From: Tardiphaga robiniae
GTDB taxonomy: Bacteria; Pseudomonadota; Alphaproteobacteria; Rhizobiales; Xanthobacteraceae
Length of the DNA stretch: 64,000 nucleotides
NCBI RefSeq assembly: GCF_013359755.1
Contig: NZ_JABMCJ010000077.1
Span: 186,001-250,000, forward strand
Reading direction: 5' to 3'
Shown: positions 57,252 to 64,000 of the stretch, one piece after another
How the letters are laid out: every line of letters starts with the position of its first letter
Numbering within the stretch: the first letter of the stretch is position 1
The notes under the pieces: generated by a model
The model's database searches: none
Seen by the model: the letters and a program-made list of their open reading frames with translations, nothing else
What the model was told of the DNA's origin: nothing
Program-made: the position numbers and the translations under genes

Positions 57252-59488
57252 CAGTCATCCTCCTCGACTTCGATGACCGGCGACATGCCAAGCAGGGTCA
57301 GCGGCATTGCGTCGTCGCAGACGAGCTCGATCTGCGCTTCGTCGCGCACATTGCCCTCGATGTTCATACGGAACTGGCCTGAGATCAGGGGCGGCGCGTC
57401 GTCGTAATCGTTTGCGCCGGTCTCGACGAGATCTTCCCAGCTCTGCGCATCGGCATTGATCTGCGCAGCCGTTGCGTCGTCAGGTAGGGTTTCCTCCGGA
57501 TCATAGGCGCGGATCTTGCCGCCGCCGGTATGCAGCAAGTGCACATCGACCTCGGCCACGCGCTTCTGCTTCGCCGTGGTGCCCTGCAGGTTGCGCGGCA
57601 GATCGCGCAGATAGCCGCGCACCGGCAAGCCCACCGTGATGTCGTTCGACGGGCGATCAAGCTGGATCGTACCGGACGCAACCGTCTTGCGGCTCTGCAT
57701 CGCGCCGTCAGCGAATACCGCGACCTCCTGGCCTTCGAGATGGCCGAGCTGGGTGATCTGCGTAATGTTGGTGCCGGTCACCCGCAGCCCGCAGTCGACA
57801 AACCAAGCGCCTTGTGCGGTCGGGGCGTCTGGATTCTGCGGCTCAAAATAATCGGCAAGCTGCTCGACATAGCGCTTGGTGACGCCGCCGATGGTACGAC
57901 GGATGATGAAATAGACTTCGTCGACGCCACTGGCGACGCCTGGAATCGCCGCGACATTCTCGACGAAGCAATTGACGCGGGGATGTCGCGCGAAGGCGAT
58001 GATTTCCTGCTCCGGCATGAAGGTCGCGGAGGCGAGCGTGCCGTCATCCATCGCCATCCACAACACGCGATGCGGATCGCGCTGCCATGCCATTTCAGCG
58101 ACACCGCGGCCGAAGATGCTGCGCGCGGTGACCGACAGCTCCTGCGTCTCCAGCAGCTGCTTCTGGCGGTCATACTTGCCGTAATGCATGCGCTTGCCGG
58201 TTCTGCCGATGAACATGGCGCCGCCATCGACGCGGACAGGGACATGCGGTTCAGAACCTTCCGACGTCTCCGGAAATGCGTCGATGGTCTTGGGTGTCAG
58301 CGGATCGAACACATTCGGACCGCGCAAAACCCACTCACCGTCCGCCGTTCCCAGAATGAGCGCCCCCGACGGCAGCGCCCATTTGATCTCGACGAGCGAT
58401 GCATCGGGCGCACGCAGACGGATCGCGATCGCGTCGTCGTCATCAGCCAGCCCAAGATCGTGGTCGGATGGATCATCGACGGCGGAGAGCCACCCCTTGT
58501 CGCCGCGGAAGAAGCCAAGACGTGATTTGACGAAGGCCACCACTTCCGGCCAGCCCGCCGTCGACGTCCAGGCCGGCGGATACCAGCGAAAGCTGCCGGC
58601 GCCCATCAGCGAATCCGGCATTCGACCGATCACCGTCCCGGTCGCGCTGTTGGTATTACTCACAGCGGTGATGCGAACATAACCGTACCCGGAATGCAGA
58701 TAGCGCCACGTCTGGTAATTATTGCCGGCAGTGACGTCGCCCTCGGTATGCACCGGCGCATTCGGACCGCTGTCCTTGCCCGACTGCATCGCCTGATACA
58801 CATTGCCGTTCCAGCGACGCTGCGCGCTCAGAGCGACCGTCGCCTCCAGCGCACTCCATTGCGGCGTCAGCGAAAGGTCGCGGTCGTCGATGCGGATGAC
58901 GCCGCCGACCATGCCGGTATTGAACGGAGAGCCCATCCCAGTCAGCGTAATGTTTCCGGTCGAGGCACTGGTCTGGATGGTCCGCGCAACGTCAAGGTTT
59001 TGCGCATCGACCGGGCCATTGTCGGGCGAGTAGACATCGACGGCCCAGTTGGTGTGATCGTTGCGCGTCAGCCGCTGCGGCTGCTTCAGCGACGTCACGT
59101 AGAGCTGATTGCCGGCCGGCGCCGATCGCAGGCTCGCCATATCAGCCTCAACCCATGGAACATTGAATTCGAAGATCGATGTGTTCGGGTTCTGGACAAA
59201 GCCGCCCTCGCGCACCAGGCGCGTAACACCACCGTTGACGACAAGCGTGTAATAGTCGTTTGAGGCGACCCGGAATGGCAGCAGCCGGCCGCGCTGCAGA
59301 CTGTCTTTGACTTCCAGTACAAACCGCGTGCCAGGCGCGCGCGTGACGACGCCCTCGACCAGCGTGACGAAATTTTCCTGCTTTTCGAAAGCGATCTGAT
59401 ACTTGGCAGTGTCCGCGCGGCCGAAGAGTTTTTCCCCGAACTCGCCGCCTGCAAATGAAATCCGGTCGATCAGTCCACGGGCGCCCAT
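57251..59488 (-). CDS. Tail tubular protein B / nozzle protein (gp12-like)
   Basis: A 745-residue beta-rich protein with the typical opening 'ISFAGGEFGEKLFGRADTAK' and 'NFVTLVEGVVTRAPGTRFVL', seen in podovirus tail-tube/nozzle proteins ('GE.sp.l.gR.Dl.kY..g...l.Nf.v.pqGg..rRPGt.fv'). Later 'MFIGRTGKRMHYGKYDRQKQ' and 'RYVEQLADYFEPQNPDAPTA' form further conserved blocks. It follows the gp11-like adaptor by nine bases. Together they build the short tail. Confidence 0.85.
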   Translation of the reverse strand: MGARGLIDRISFAGGEFGEKLFGRADTAKYQIAFEKQENFVTLVEGVVTRAPGTRFVLEVKDSLQRGRLLPFRVASNDYYTLVVNGGVTRLVREGGFVQNPNTSIFEFNVPWVEADMASLRSAPAGNQLYVTSLKQPQRLTRNDHTNWAVDVYSPDNGPVDAQNLDVARTIQTSASTGNITLTGMGSPFNTGMVGGVIRIDDRDLSLTPQWSALEATVALSAQRRWNGNVYQAMQSGKDSGPNAPVHTEGDVTAGNNYQTWRYLHSGYGYVRITAVSNTNSATGTVIGRMPDSLMGAGSFRWYPPAWTSTAGWPEVVAFVKSRLGFFRGDKGWLSAVDDPSDHDLGLADDDDAIAIRLRAPDASLVEIKWALPSGALILGTADGEWVLRGPNVFDPLTPKTIDAFPETSEGSEPHVPVRVDGGAMFIGRTGKRMHYGKYDRQKQLLETQELSVTARSIFGRGVAEMAWQRDPHRVLWMAMDDGTLASATFMPEQEIIAFARHPRVNCFVENVAAIPGVASGVDEVYFIIRRTIGGVTKRYVEQLADYFEPQNPDAPTAQGAWFVDCGLRVTGTNITQITQLGHLEGQEVAVFADGAMQSRKTVASGTIQLDRPSNDITVGLPVRGYLRDLPRNLQGTTAKQKRVAEVDVHLLHTGGGKIRAYDPEETLPDDATAAQINADAQSWEDLVETGANDYDDAPPLISGQFRMNIEGNVRDEAQIELVCDDAMPLTLLGMSPVIEVEEDD

Positions 59489-59497
59489 GCAGCGCCC

Positions 59498-60130
59498 CTA
59501 TCGGAAACGGCGCGAGCGACCGCGACGGGCTGCGACCCAGCCAGTGTCGGGACGCGACGGCGCGCGCGCCTTTTCCTTGCTGTCGATGCCGCCAGCGACG
59601 CTCAGTTTCTGCTGCGCCGTCGCACGCAGGCTGTCGGCATAGCTGGTCGACTTGCCGCATTTGCGAGCGCACAGCGCCGCCAGCTCGTACCCGAACTGTT
59701 CGATGAACAGCGTATCCCAGAGCCGGACCTGCTCGACGCGGCGCGTATAGCAGACGTTCGGCGCCGTGATCGAGCTGACAAGGATAGTTGCCTCGACGGC
59801 CACACCGCCGATACTGACGACGGCGTTCTCGATCGCCCAGCTGTCGTCATCGGCGCCCTCAATGAAGCGGACGCGGATGCAATCCGGCGGCATCGGGTAG
59901 CGGATCTTGAGCGTGCCGTTACTGGCTGTCACATCCGCCGCCGGCGTCGCCCAGGCCGTGGCAAAATTCCACCATTTCAGGCGAAGCGTCGCATCACGCG
60001 CCATGGCGAAGAATTGCCGGACCGCGCGCGTGCGTGTGTTGTTGTCCGACAACGTCGCAATCTCGCGCTGACCGAGATGGCCCATCGCGAGATTGGCAGC
60101 GTATTCTTCCGTCCCGCCGGTAGCGGTCAT
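59498..60130 (-). CDS. Tail tubular protein A / adaptor (gp11-like)
   Basis: The 210-residue protein has the adaptor features 'EEYAANLAMGHLGQREIATL', 'NNTRTRAVRQFFAMARDATL' followed by 'LKWWNFA', a beta insertion ('IRYPMPPDCIRVRFIEGADD'), and 'RLWDTLFIEQFGYELAALCA' with a helical end, then a basic tail 'RRGRSRRFR'. Homologues dock under the portal and connect it to the nozzle. It is immediately upstream (in transcription) of the nozzle gene. Confidence 0.82.
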   Translation of the reverse strand: MTATGGTEEYAANLAMGHLGQREIATLSDNNTRTRAVRQFFAMARDATLRLKWWNFATAWATPAADVTASNGTLKIRYPMPPDCIRVRFIEGADDDSWAIENAVVSIGGVAVEATILVSSITAPNVCYTRRVEQVRLWDTLFIEQFGYELAALCARKCGKSTSYADSLRATAQQKLSVAGGIDSKEKARAPSRPDTGWVAARRGRSRRFR

Positions 60131-60148
60131 GCGACGCCCCGATCGGGT

Positions 60149-60631
60149 TTACTTCTTGCTGTAGAGCAAATGCCCGCTGAACGCCGCCGTCGCCGACGCG
60201 TCCGCTTTGGTGGTGAGAACCACGTCGTATTCAACGCCGGGATCGTTCGCCAAACCGAGCAGCTGCCAGAGCTGCTTGCCCGCGTCGGCAACAGGGATCG
60301 CTGCGTAAGGATCCTTGGTGCCGGCCGAGGCGAGCGTCAGACCGTCCGCGAAGATGTCGATGTCGACAACGACGCCATCCTTGTAGAGACCGATATCGAC
60401 GTCCGCTGCGCCGGTGATGGCGCCATGCTTCAATGTCGACAGGCCGGTGATCGGGATCGCACTCGACGACATCTTGCCGAGATAGAATTTGGAGTTGGCG
60501 TTGTCGCCATTGGTGACGGTGACGGCGGGGACGTTGATCGCGCGCATCCGACCTTCGGCCAGCACTGCAGCAGGCAGACTGTTGATGGACGGATCCTTGA
60601 AGCCGGCAGCATATTTGGTAACGACGGCCAT
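60149..60631 (-). CDS. Phage head protein, probable decoration or minor structural
   Basis: This 160-residue protein is beta-rich ('MAVVTKYAAGFKDPSINSLP', 'AITGAADVDIGLYKDGVVVD', 'VEYDVVLTTKADASATAAFS') with no signal peptide. It lies directly after the major capsid gene, separated by a strong hairpin. In position and size it resembles capsid decoration or head-stabilising proteins of related phages. I recognise no domain. Confidence 0.7.
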   Translation of the reverse strand: MAVVTKYAAGFKDPSINSLPAAVLAEGRMRAINVPAVTVTNGDNANSKFYLGKMSSSAIPITGLSTLKHGAITGAADVDIGLYKDGVVVDIDIFADGLTLASAGTKDPYAAIPVADAGKQLWQLLGLANDPGVEYDVVLTTKADASATAAFSGHLLYSKK

Positions 60632-60685
60632 CGTGGCCTCCTTGATTTGATCAGCGGAAATTCGGTGAACGCAGACGCTGGTGAT

Positions 60686-60709
60686 CGCGGGCGGCTTTCG
60701 CCGCCCGCG
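60686..60709 (-). terminator. Perfect 10-bp hairpin with GAAA loop after the capsid gene
   Basis: CGCGGGCGGC (60686-60695) and GCCGCCCGCG (60700-60709) enclose TTTC (GAAA on the transcript). It sits seven bases past the capsid stop. It lacks a T-run, so it is more likely an mRNA-stabilising or attenuating structure that would help make capsid protein exceed downstream tail proteins. Confidence 0.65.
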
Positions 60710-60715
60710 CCGCTG

Positions 60716-61606
60716 TTACGAGTTCTTGTTGAGGATCTTGACGACCTTCGCGTCTTCCGAGCGGGTCGCACCTTCCCAACCTTCGATATAGGGATGTTCG
60801 CGGTACTGCTTCGCGGGGTTCTGCTGGGACTTGATGTCCATCGGCATAAACGGACCCCAATGCATGCCGCTCTTGGCCCACAGTGCCGCCGTCGACGTCG
60901 AGCCGTCATAGTCGGTCAGCAGTTTGGTCGAGACGATCGGAATGCCGAAAATCGACTGCACGCGCTTGGCCATGTCGTCGAGCTGCGCATCCTTGCGATA
61001 ATCCTTCGAGACGAAGGTGATATCGTTCCAGAGCTGCTCGACTTCCAGCGGATCGAGCGCGAGCGCCAGATCCTCGTCCTCGACTTCGATTTCGTCGGTT
61101 TCCATCAAACGCAACGCGTTGAGGATCTTCTTGACCGACATGCCGTTCGGCGTGCCGGTCGAGCCGAGATCCACAGGAACGGTGCGGCCAGCCCACGGCG
61201 TGGATACCGGCACCTCATTGCCGATCAGGCGCGGGCCGAACAAAGCCCCGCCGAGAATGCGGTTGTGCTTGCGCACGAACGCATTGACGCCGCCCTGCAC
61301 ATATTCCGACTTGAAGTCGGTCAGCGCCTTGATCTGATCTTCCTTCTTGATGATCTTGCCCCAGTCGATACGCGTGGGCTTGACCCAGACCGGCTCGTGG
61401 TTGCTGTCGATGTCAGGCGTGTCGCCACCTTCCGGTGCATCGAGACGCGCTTCCGAGGTGCCGATGATATCGGTCACCATCACCTGCTTGCCGCTGAGAT
61501 TGTCGAGATAGGTGAAAAAGTCGTCGAATTGCCGGCGCTTCTCCTGCAACGCCAGAACGACGTTGTCGCGGTACATAATACGATGGACGTCTGTGACGGG
61601 ACCCAT
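60716..61606 (-). CDS. Major capsid protein
   Basis: The 296-residue protein starts at the ATG at 61606 with GGAGG six bases upstream ('MGPVTDVHRIMYRDNVVLAL'). It contains the HK97/N4/P22-like capsid pattern of long E-loop region ('VTDIIGTSEARLDAPEGGDT', 'PTRIDWGKIIKKEDQIKALT') and 'MKLSVKKIL'-type middle helix ('GMSVKKILNALRLMETDEIE'), then 'IFGIPIVSTKLLTDYD'. Identification rests mainly on position between scaffold and adaptor genes and on the good ribosome-binding site. A 277-base leader precedes it and a hairpin follows, both expected for a highly expressed gene. Confidence 0.8.
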   Translation of the reverse strand: MGPVTDVHRIMYRDNVVLALQEKRRQFDDFFTYLDNLSGKQVMVTDIIGTSEARLDAPEGGDTPDIDSNHEPVWVKPTRIDWGKIIKKEDQIKALTDFKSEYVQGGVNAFVRKHNRILGGALFGPRLIGNEVPVSTPWAGRTVPVDLGSTGTPNGMSVKKILNALRLMETDEIEVEDEDLALALDPLEVEQLWNDITFVSKDYRKDAQLDDMAKRVQSIFGIPIVSTKLLTDYDGSTSTAALWAKSGMHWGPFMPMDIKSQQNPAKQYREHPYIEGWEGATRSEDAKVVKILNKNS

Positions 61607-61883
61607 GGTCGCCTCCGATCGAAACAAAAGAATGAGGGTTGCTTCGGTCGGGTTGCGGCGAGCGGGTGCCCGCGGGTCCGTCCTGCCGAGTAACGCTTCG
61701 GGTCAGCGGCGCGGCTTTCGCGCGGGTCAGCCGGGTCCGGCTTGCGCCGGGTTGCGGGCTCCTAAAATCGGGCCGCCGTTGCCAGCGGCCCAAGTCTAGG
61801 GAGGAAACGCCCAAGGAGGGCAGCGAGAGCGCCAGGCGCTACCGCACGTCGCAAACATAGGCGGGCCGAACCGCCGTCAAGCG
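61607..61883. other. Untranslated leader of the capsid gene
   Basis: This is the longest non-coding gap in the prophage part (277 bases). It is GC-rich with short repeats of CGGGT/CCGGGTC and GC-rich segments that can fold on the transcript. No promoter consensus is clear. A dedicated promoter or processing site for the capsid transcript would fit. Confidence 0.45.
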
Positions 61884-62543
61884 TCAGCGACCGAGCCGAT
61901 GCTCGATGGCCGGCACGCTTGCGTAGCTGTCGGCTGGCGTATCTGGGCCGCCGCGCTGCGCCTCGACGAAGCGCCCGTTGTCGAAGGAAAGGATCCAGTC
62001 GGCGCCGATGACGCGGTAATCGCCATCCGGCACATCGTGATCCTTCGCCGCCCTGCGCTTGTCCTTCTCCAGCTCGAACACGCCGGACGACAGGGTCGAC
62101 TGCGGAATGCCGCGGGAGAATTCGATCCAGACCTTTTGAATGGCCTCGATCTGATCGTCGGACAGCTCCCCTCCCTCGGCCTTCTTTTTCGATTTCGTGC
62201 TGGCACCCGCGCGGACCGGACGCTTGGCAGTGGCCGACAGCTCCCCTCCCTCGGCCTTCTTTTTCGATTTCGTGCTGGCACCCGCGCGGACCGGACGCTT
62301 GGCAGTGGCCGACAGGTCCGCAGACGGCGGCTTCGGATCATCCGACGCGGCATCATGCTTCTCGATCAGCGCGATCGCATCGTCTCGGCTCTTCGCCGGT
62401 CCGAGGTCGATGTTTTTGTCGATGGTATATTTCAGCAGATCGTCGTCAGACATCTTTTCGAGCTCGACCCGGCGTGCGGACTTTTCCGGCGCCGTCTGCT
62501 GCTGCGTCGTGGACTGCTGAGTGGTGGATGTGGTCGCGTTCAT
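61884..62543 (-). CDS. Phage head-region protein with perfect 25-residue tandem duplication
   Basis: The 219-residue protein starts at the ATG at 62543 (AGGAG six bases upstream). It opens with a Thr/Gln-rich low-complexity run, then 'RRVELEKMSDDDLLKYTIDK', a SAP/rho-N-like helical segment, followed by two identical 25-residue copies of a lysine-rich unit ('KRPVRAGASTKSKKKAEGGE' core). A C-terminal beta domain ends it ('DGDYRVIGADWILSFDNGRF'). Homology is not recognised. Located between scaffold and capsid genes, it may be a head-associated or scaffold-related protein whose basic repeats bind DNA. Confidence 0.75.
   Translation of the reverse strand: MNATTSTTQQSTTQQQTAPEKSARRVELEKMSDDDLLKYTIDKNIDLGPAKSRDDAIALIEKHDAASDDPKPPSADLSATAKRPVRAGASTKSKKKAEGGELSATAKRPVRAGASTKSKKKAEGGELSDDQIEAIQKVWIEFSRGIPQSTLSSGVFELEKDKRRAAKDHDVPDGDYRVIGADWILSFDNGRFVEAQRGGPDTPADSYASVPAIEHRLGR
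62161..62310. repeat. Perfect 75-bp tandem duplication inside a phage gene
   Basis: Positions 62161-62235 and 62236-62310 are identical over 75 bases and in frame, giving two identical 25-residue units. No synonymous changes are seen, so the duplication is recent or an assembly/replication slippage product. Confidence 0.95.
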
Positions 62544-62587
62544 GGTCGTCTCCTGGTGATGCCCCAATTTTCAGATGCCTGATGGCG

Positions 62588-63565
62588 TTACGCGGCCTTG
62601 CCGCCGCGGGCCTTCAATTCGAGTTCGGCCTTGCGCTGCATCAGCGTTTCACGCTGCGCGATCACATCCTTGTGGCGCGGATGCTGCGGATTATCCCGCG
62701 CCTTCCTGAATTCTGGATCGGAGTTCAACCGGTTGAGTTCGGCGGACAGGCCCGCAACGGTTTCGGTCTGGAAGCCGCCTCCGCCGCCACCACCTGCGCC
62801 GGGCAACTTGTCCTCGCCGATCAGCTTGCCGATGTTGGCGAACAACTTGGCCGTGCGCGGCGAACCGATCGCGGCCGCGACCTCCTCCGGCTTGAAGTCT
62901 TCGCCGCCGAACGACGCAAAGGCACGCTTCGCCAGTTCGATATTCGTGTTGTAGTCCGCGCCCCAATCCTGCCGCAGCTTGTTATCGAGATCTCGCTTTG
63001 CTGCGGCGCCGCGCGTCGCGGCATCCTTGTGCTGCTTGCGCTCCATTTCGTGCATCGCATTGAACAGCGCTTCGGCCTGAAACGCCGGCACCTTCGCCGC
63101 ATGCGCAGCGGTGACGAATTCGCTGAAGGCCGCTTCGTCGAAGCTCTCGCCCTCCCCGACCTGTGGCTTGGTGATCGCGTACTTTTCGCGGTCAGGATTC
63201 CAGCCGAGTTCGGTGAAGCCCTCCCAGCCCTTTACGTTCTTCGGGTCTGGCTTGGGCAACACGTTGCGATCGCGCGCGAGCTTCGAGCCCTCGCGACCTG
63301 CTTTAAGAGTTTCGCCGAGATCCGGAAACTTGCGCTCCTCGATCCATGCGACAGTGTCGGCGTCGAAGTTGTGCGAGGAATACCATGGACCGCTCTGCTG
63401 CTGGCCGCCGCCACCTTGGCCGCCGCCGTTGTTCTGTCCTCCGCCTCCCTGCCCGCCATTGCCCTGCCCACCCGAGCCGCCGTCACCGCCGCCGCCACCC
63501 GCGCCGCCATCAACGTTGCGCAGCATTGCAGCGCCCATCATGTATTGCCGAACGAAATCAGGCAT
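62588..63565 (-). CDS. Phage scaffolding protein
   Basis: The 325-residue protein starts at the ATG at 63565 (AGGAGAG seven bases upstream, 'MPDFVRQYMMGAAMLRNVDG'). It has a long Gly/Gln/Asn-rich segment (residues about 20-60), an 'WYSSHNFDADTVAWIEERKF'/'WEGFTELGWNPDREKYAI' block and long charged helices with a basic C-terminus ('ETLMQRKAELELKARGGK'). This architecture (low-complexity N-terminus, helical body, basic helix that binds capsid) and its position before the capsid gene identify a scaffold. Confidence 0.82.
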   Translation of the reverse strand: MPDFVRQYMMGAAMLRNVDGGAGGGGGDGGSGGQGNGGQGGGGQNNGGGQGGGGQQQSGPWYSSHNFDADTVAWIEERKFPDLGETLKAGREGSKLARDRNVLPKPDPKNVKGWEGFTELGWNPDREKYAITKPQVGEGESFDEAAFSEFVTAAHAAKVPAFQAEALFNAMHEMERKQHKDAATRGAAAKRDLDNKLRQDWGADYNTNIELAKRAFASFGGEDFKPEEVAAAIGSPRTAKLFANIGKLIGEDKLPGAGGGGGGGFQTETVAGLSAELNRLNSDPEFRKARDNPQHPRHKDVIAQRETLMQRKAELELKARGGKAA

Positions 63566-63864
63566 CACTTCTCTCCTGGGTTGGATGGTCGCTTCTCGAT
63601 CTGCTGCCACAGCAGGTCGATGTCGGCTCGCGCCATCTTGAAAATTTCAATGGCCAGCTGCCGCCGGCCTTCCTCGATCCACGCCTGTCGATCGTTCTCG
63701 GCGCGGATTGGTACGAACAGGTTTGCGCGTAGCGCGATGTCGGCCAGCAACTCCGGCTTGGTGCTCAGACTGCGATACTGTTCGAGCACGACGCGGCGGC
63801 GCACCACGTCGGGCCACATCTGGCGAAACCAGTTCGGCGCAAGATCGTACAGGCGGCGGATCAT
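63565..63864 (-). CDS. Small phage protein between portal and scaffold
   Basis: The 99-residue protein ('MIRRLYDLAPNWFRQMWPDV') is helical and rich in Arg, Trp and acidic residues, with 'RQAWIEEGRRQLAIEIFKMA'. Its ATG overlaps the portal stop (TGATG) and its stop overlaps the scaffold ATG in the same way. No family is recognised; a head-assembly role is likely from position. Confidence 0.75.
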   Translation of the reverse strand: MIRRLYDLAPNWFRQMWPDVVRRRVVLEQYRSLSTKPELLADIALRANLFVPIRAENDRQAWIEEGRRQLAIEIFKMARADIDLLWQQIEKRPSNPGEK

Positions 63865-64000
63865 CACGACGCCTTTCTGCCGCGCGCCAGCGTCTGTGCC
63901 TGCGCAGCATGTGCATTGGTCGCGGCGATCTCGGATGATTGCGCCTGGTTCGCCAGTTCGATCTGCTGCTGCTGTGCAGCCGCACGCTGCTGGCGCTTCT
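63864..64000 (-). CDS. Probable portal protein, C-terminal end only
   Basis: The minus-strand frame entering at the right edge encodes 44 residues rich in Gln and Ala ('RQQRAAAQQQQIELANQAQS' then 'SEIAATNAHAAQAQTLARGR') ending at TGA (63866-63864). A Gln/Ala-rich helical C-terminus just upstream of a scaffold gene is typical of T7-like portal proteins. The rest lies beyond the window, so this is an inference. Confidence 0.6.
   Translation of the reverse strand, partial: KRQQRAAAQQQQIELANQAQSSEIAATNAHAAQAQTLARGRKAS

Larger units (their letters stand above)
43260..64000. mobile_element. Prophage with podovirus-type structural genes (left boundary; continues beyond right edge)
   Basis: Every gene from 43399 to the right edge is on the minus strand, most overlap by one to four bases, and the order (portal, scaffold, capsid, gp11- and gp12-like tail proteins, internal virion proteins, fibres, lysis) is that of a short-tailed phage. 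The left boundary is the 3' half of a tRNA-Lys. Terminase, integrase and the replication/regulatory genes are not in the window. Confidence 0.9.

Noticed and set aside
1-64000. CRISPR arrays, restriction systems, toxin-antitoxin pairs, transposases
   Set aside because: No regularly spaced repeats, cas-like genes, transposase DDE motifs or typical TA pairs were recognised in any frame.

Overview
The window looks like chromosomal DNA from an alphaproteobacterium of the Bradyrhizobium / Rhodopseudomonas / Afipia group (Nitrobacteraceae). This is inferred from the GC-rich sequence, a TctABC (Bug-type) transporter, class III adenylate cyclases with TolB/TPR tails, and small proteins of types I associate with Bradyrhizobium. 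No database search was run. From about 43.26 kb to the right edge the host sequence gives way to a prophage with podovirus-type structural genes.

Host part. (1) 1-3030, minus strand: surface-polysaccharide genes, namely a partial SAM methyltransferase, two left-handed beta-helix acyltransferases and a GT2-like glycosyltransferase; the last three are translationally coupled. (2) 3565-5810, plus: a class III CoA-transferase and a membrane-anchored GT2. (3) 5840-11448, minus: TctC-TctB-TctA tricarboxylate-type transporter, a crotonase and a serine-glyoxylate-type aminotransferase. These are divergent from (4) 11681-16067, plus: a fused FAD/Fe-S D-lactate/glycolate-type dehydrogenase, GlcG and a metallophosphoesterase. 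A perfect 14-bp GntR-like palindrome lies between the divergent units. (5) 16196-22051: galE, two polytopic membrane proteins, a bactoprenol-type GT2 and a methyltransferase. (6) 22154-28186: crotonase, glutathione S-transferase, a wrecked acyltransferase-3 pseudogene, adenylate cyclase-TPR protein, cysteine synthase and small proteins. (7) 28725-40922: a two-armed catabolic locus. The minus arm encodes a polyamine-type ABC importer (ATPase, fused double permease, binding protein) followed by an IclR regulator. The plus arm encodes a two-subunit CoA-transferase, a cytoplasmic DMSO-reductase-family molybdoenzyme, a carboxymuconolactone-decarboxylase-like protein, a class II aldolase, a PfkB kinase and an SDR. 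The two promoters carry the same three-half-site operator in mirror image, so the whole locus is probably one IclR regulon for a substrate I cannot name. (8) 41251-42878: small conserved or hypothetical genes.

Prophage part (43260-64000, all genes minus strand, continuing past the right edge). The left boundary is the 3' half of a tRNA-Lys(CUU), which fits an attachment site; the integrase and the restored tRNA should lie outside the window. In transcription order (right to left) the genes are: portal C-terminus, small protein, scaffold, a protein with a perfect 75-bp tandem duplication, major capsid, decoration-like protein, gp11-like adaptor, gp12-like nozzle, three or four internal/ejection proteins (one with a lytic transglycosylase domain, one with a complete R-S-ExE ADP-ribosyltransferase domain), a T7-gp17-like fibre adaptor, a repeat-containing fibre, a small tail protein, an RlpA-like protein, a tail-anchored amidase endolysin, nested Rz/Rz1-type spanins and a DUF1515-like protein.

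The two most interesting candidates for new biology are the ADP-ribosyltransferase embedded in a predicted virion ejection protein and the IclR-controlled importer/CoA-transferase/molybdoenzyme/aldolase/kinase locus.
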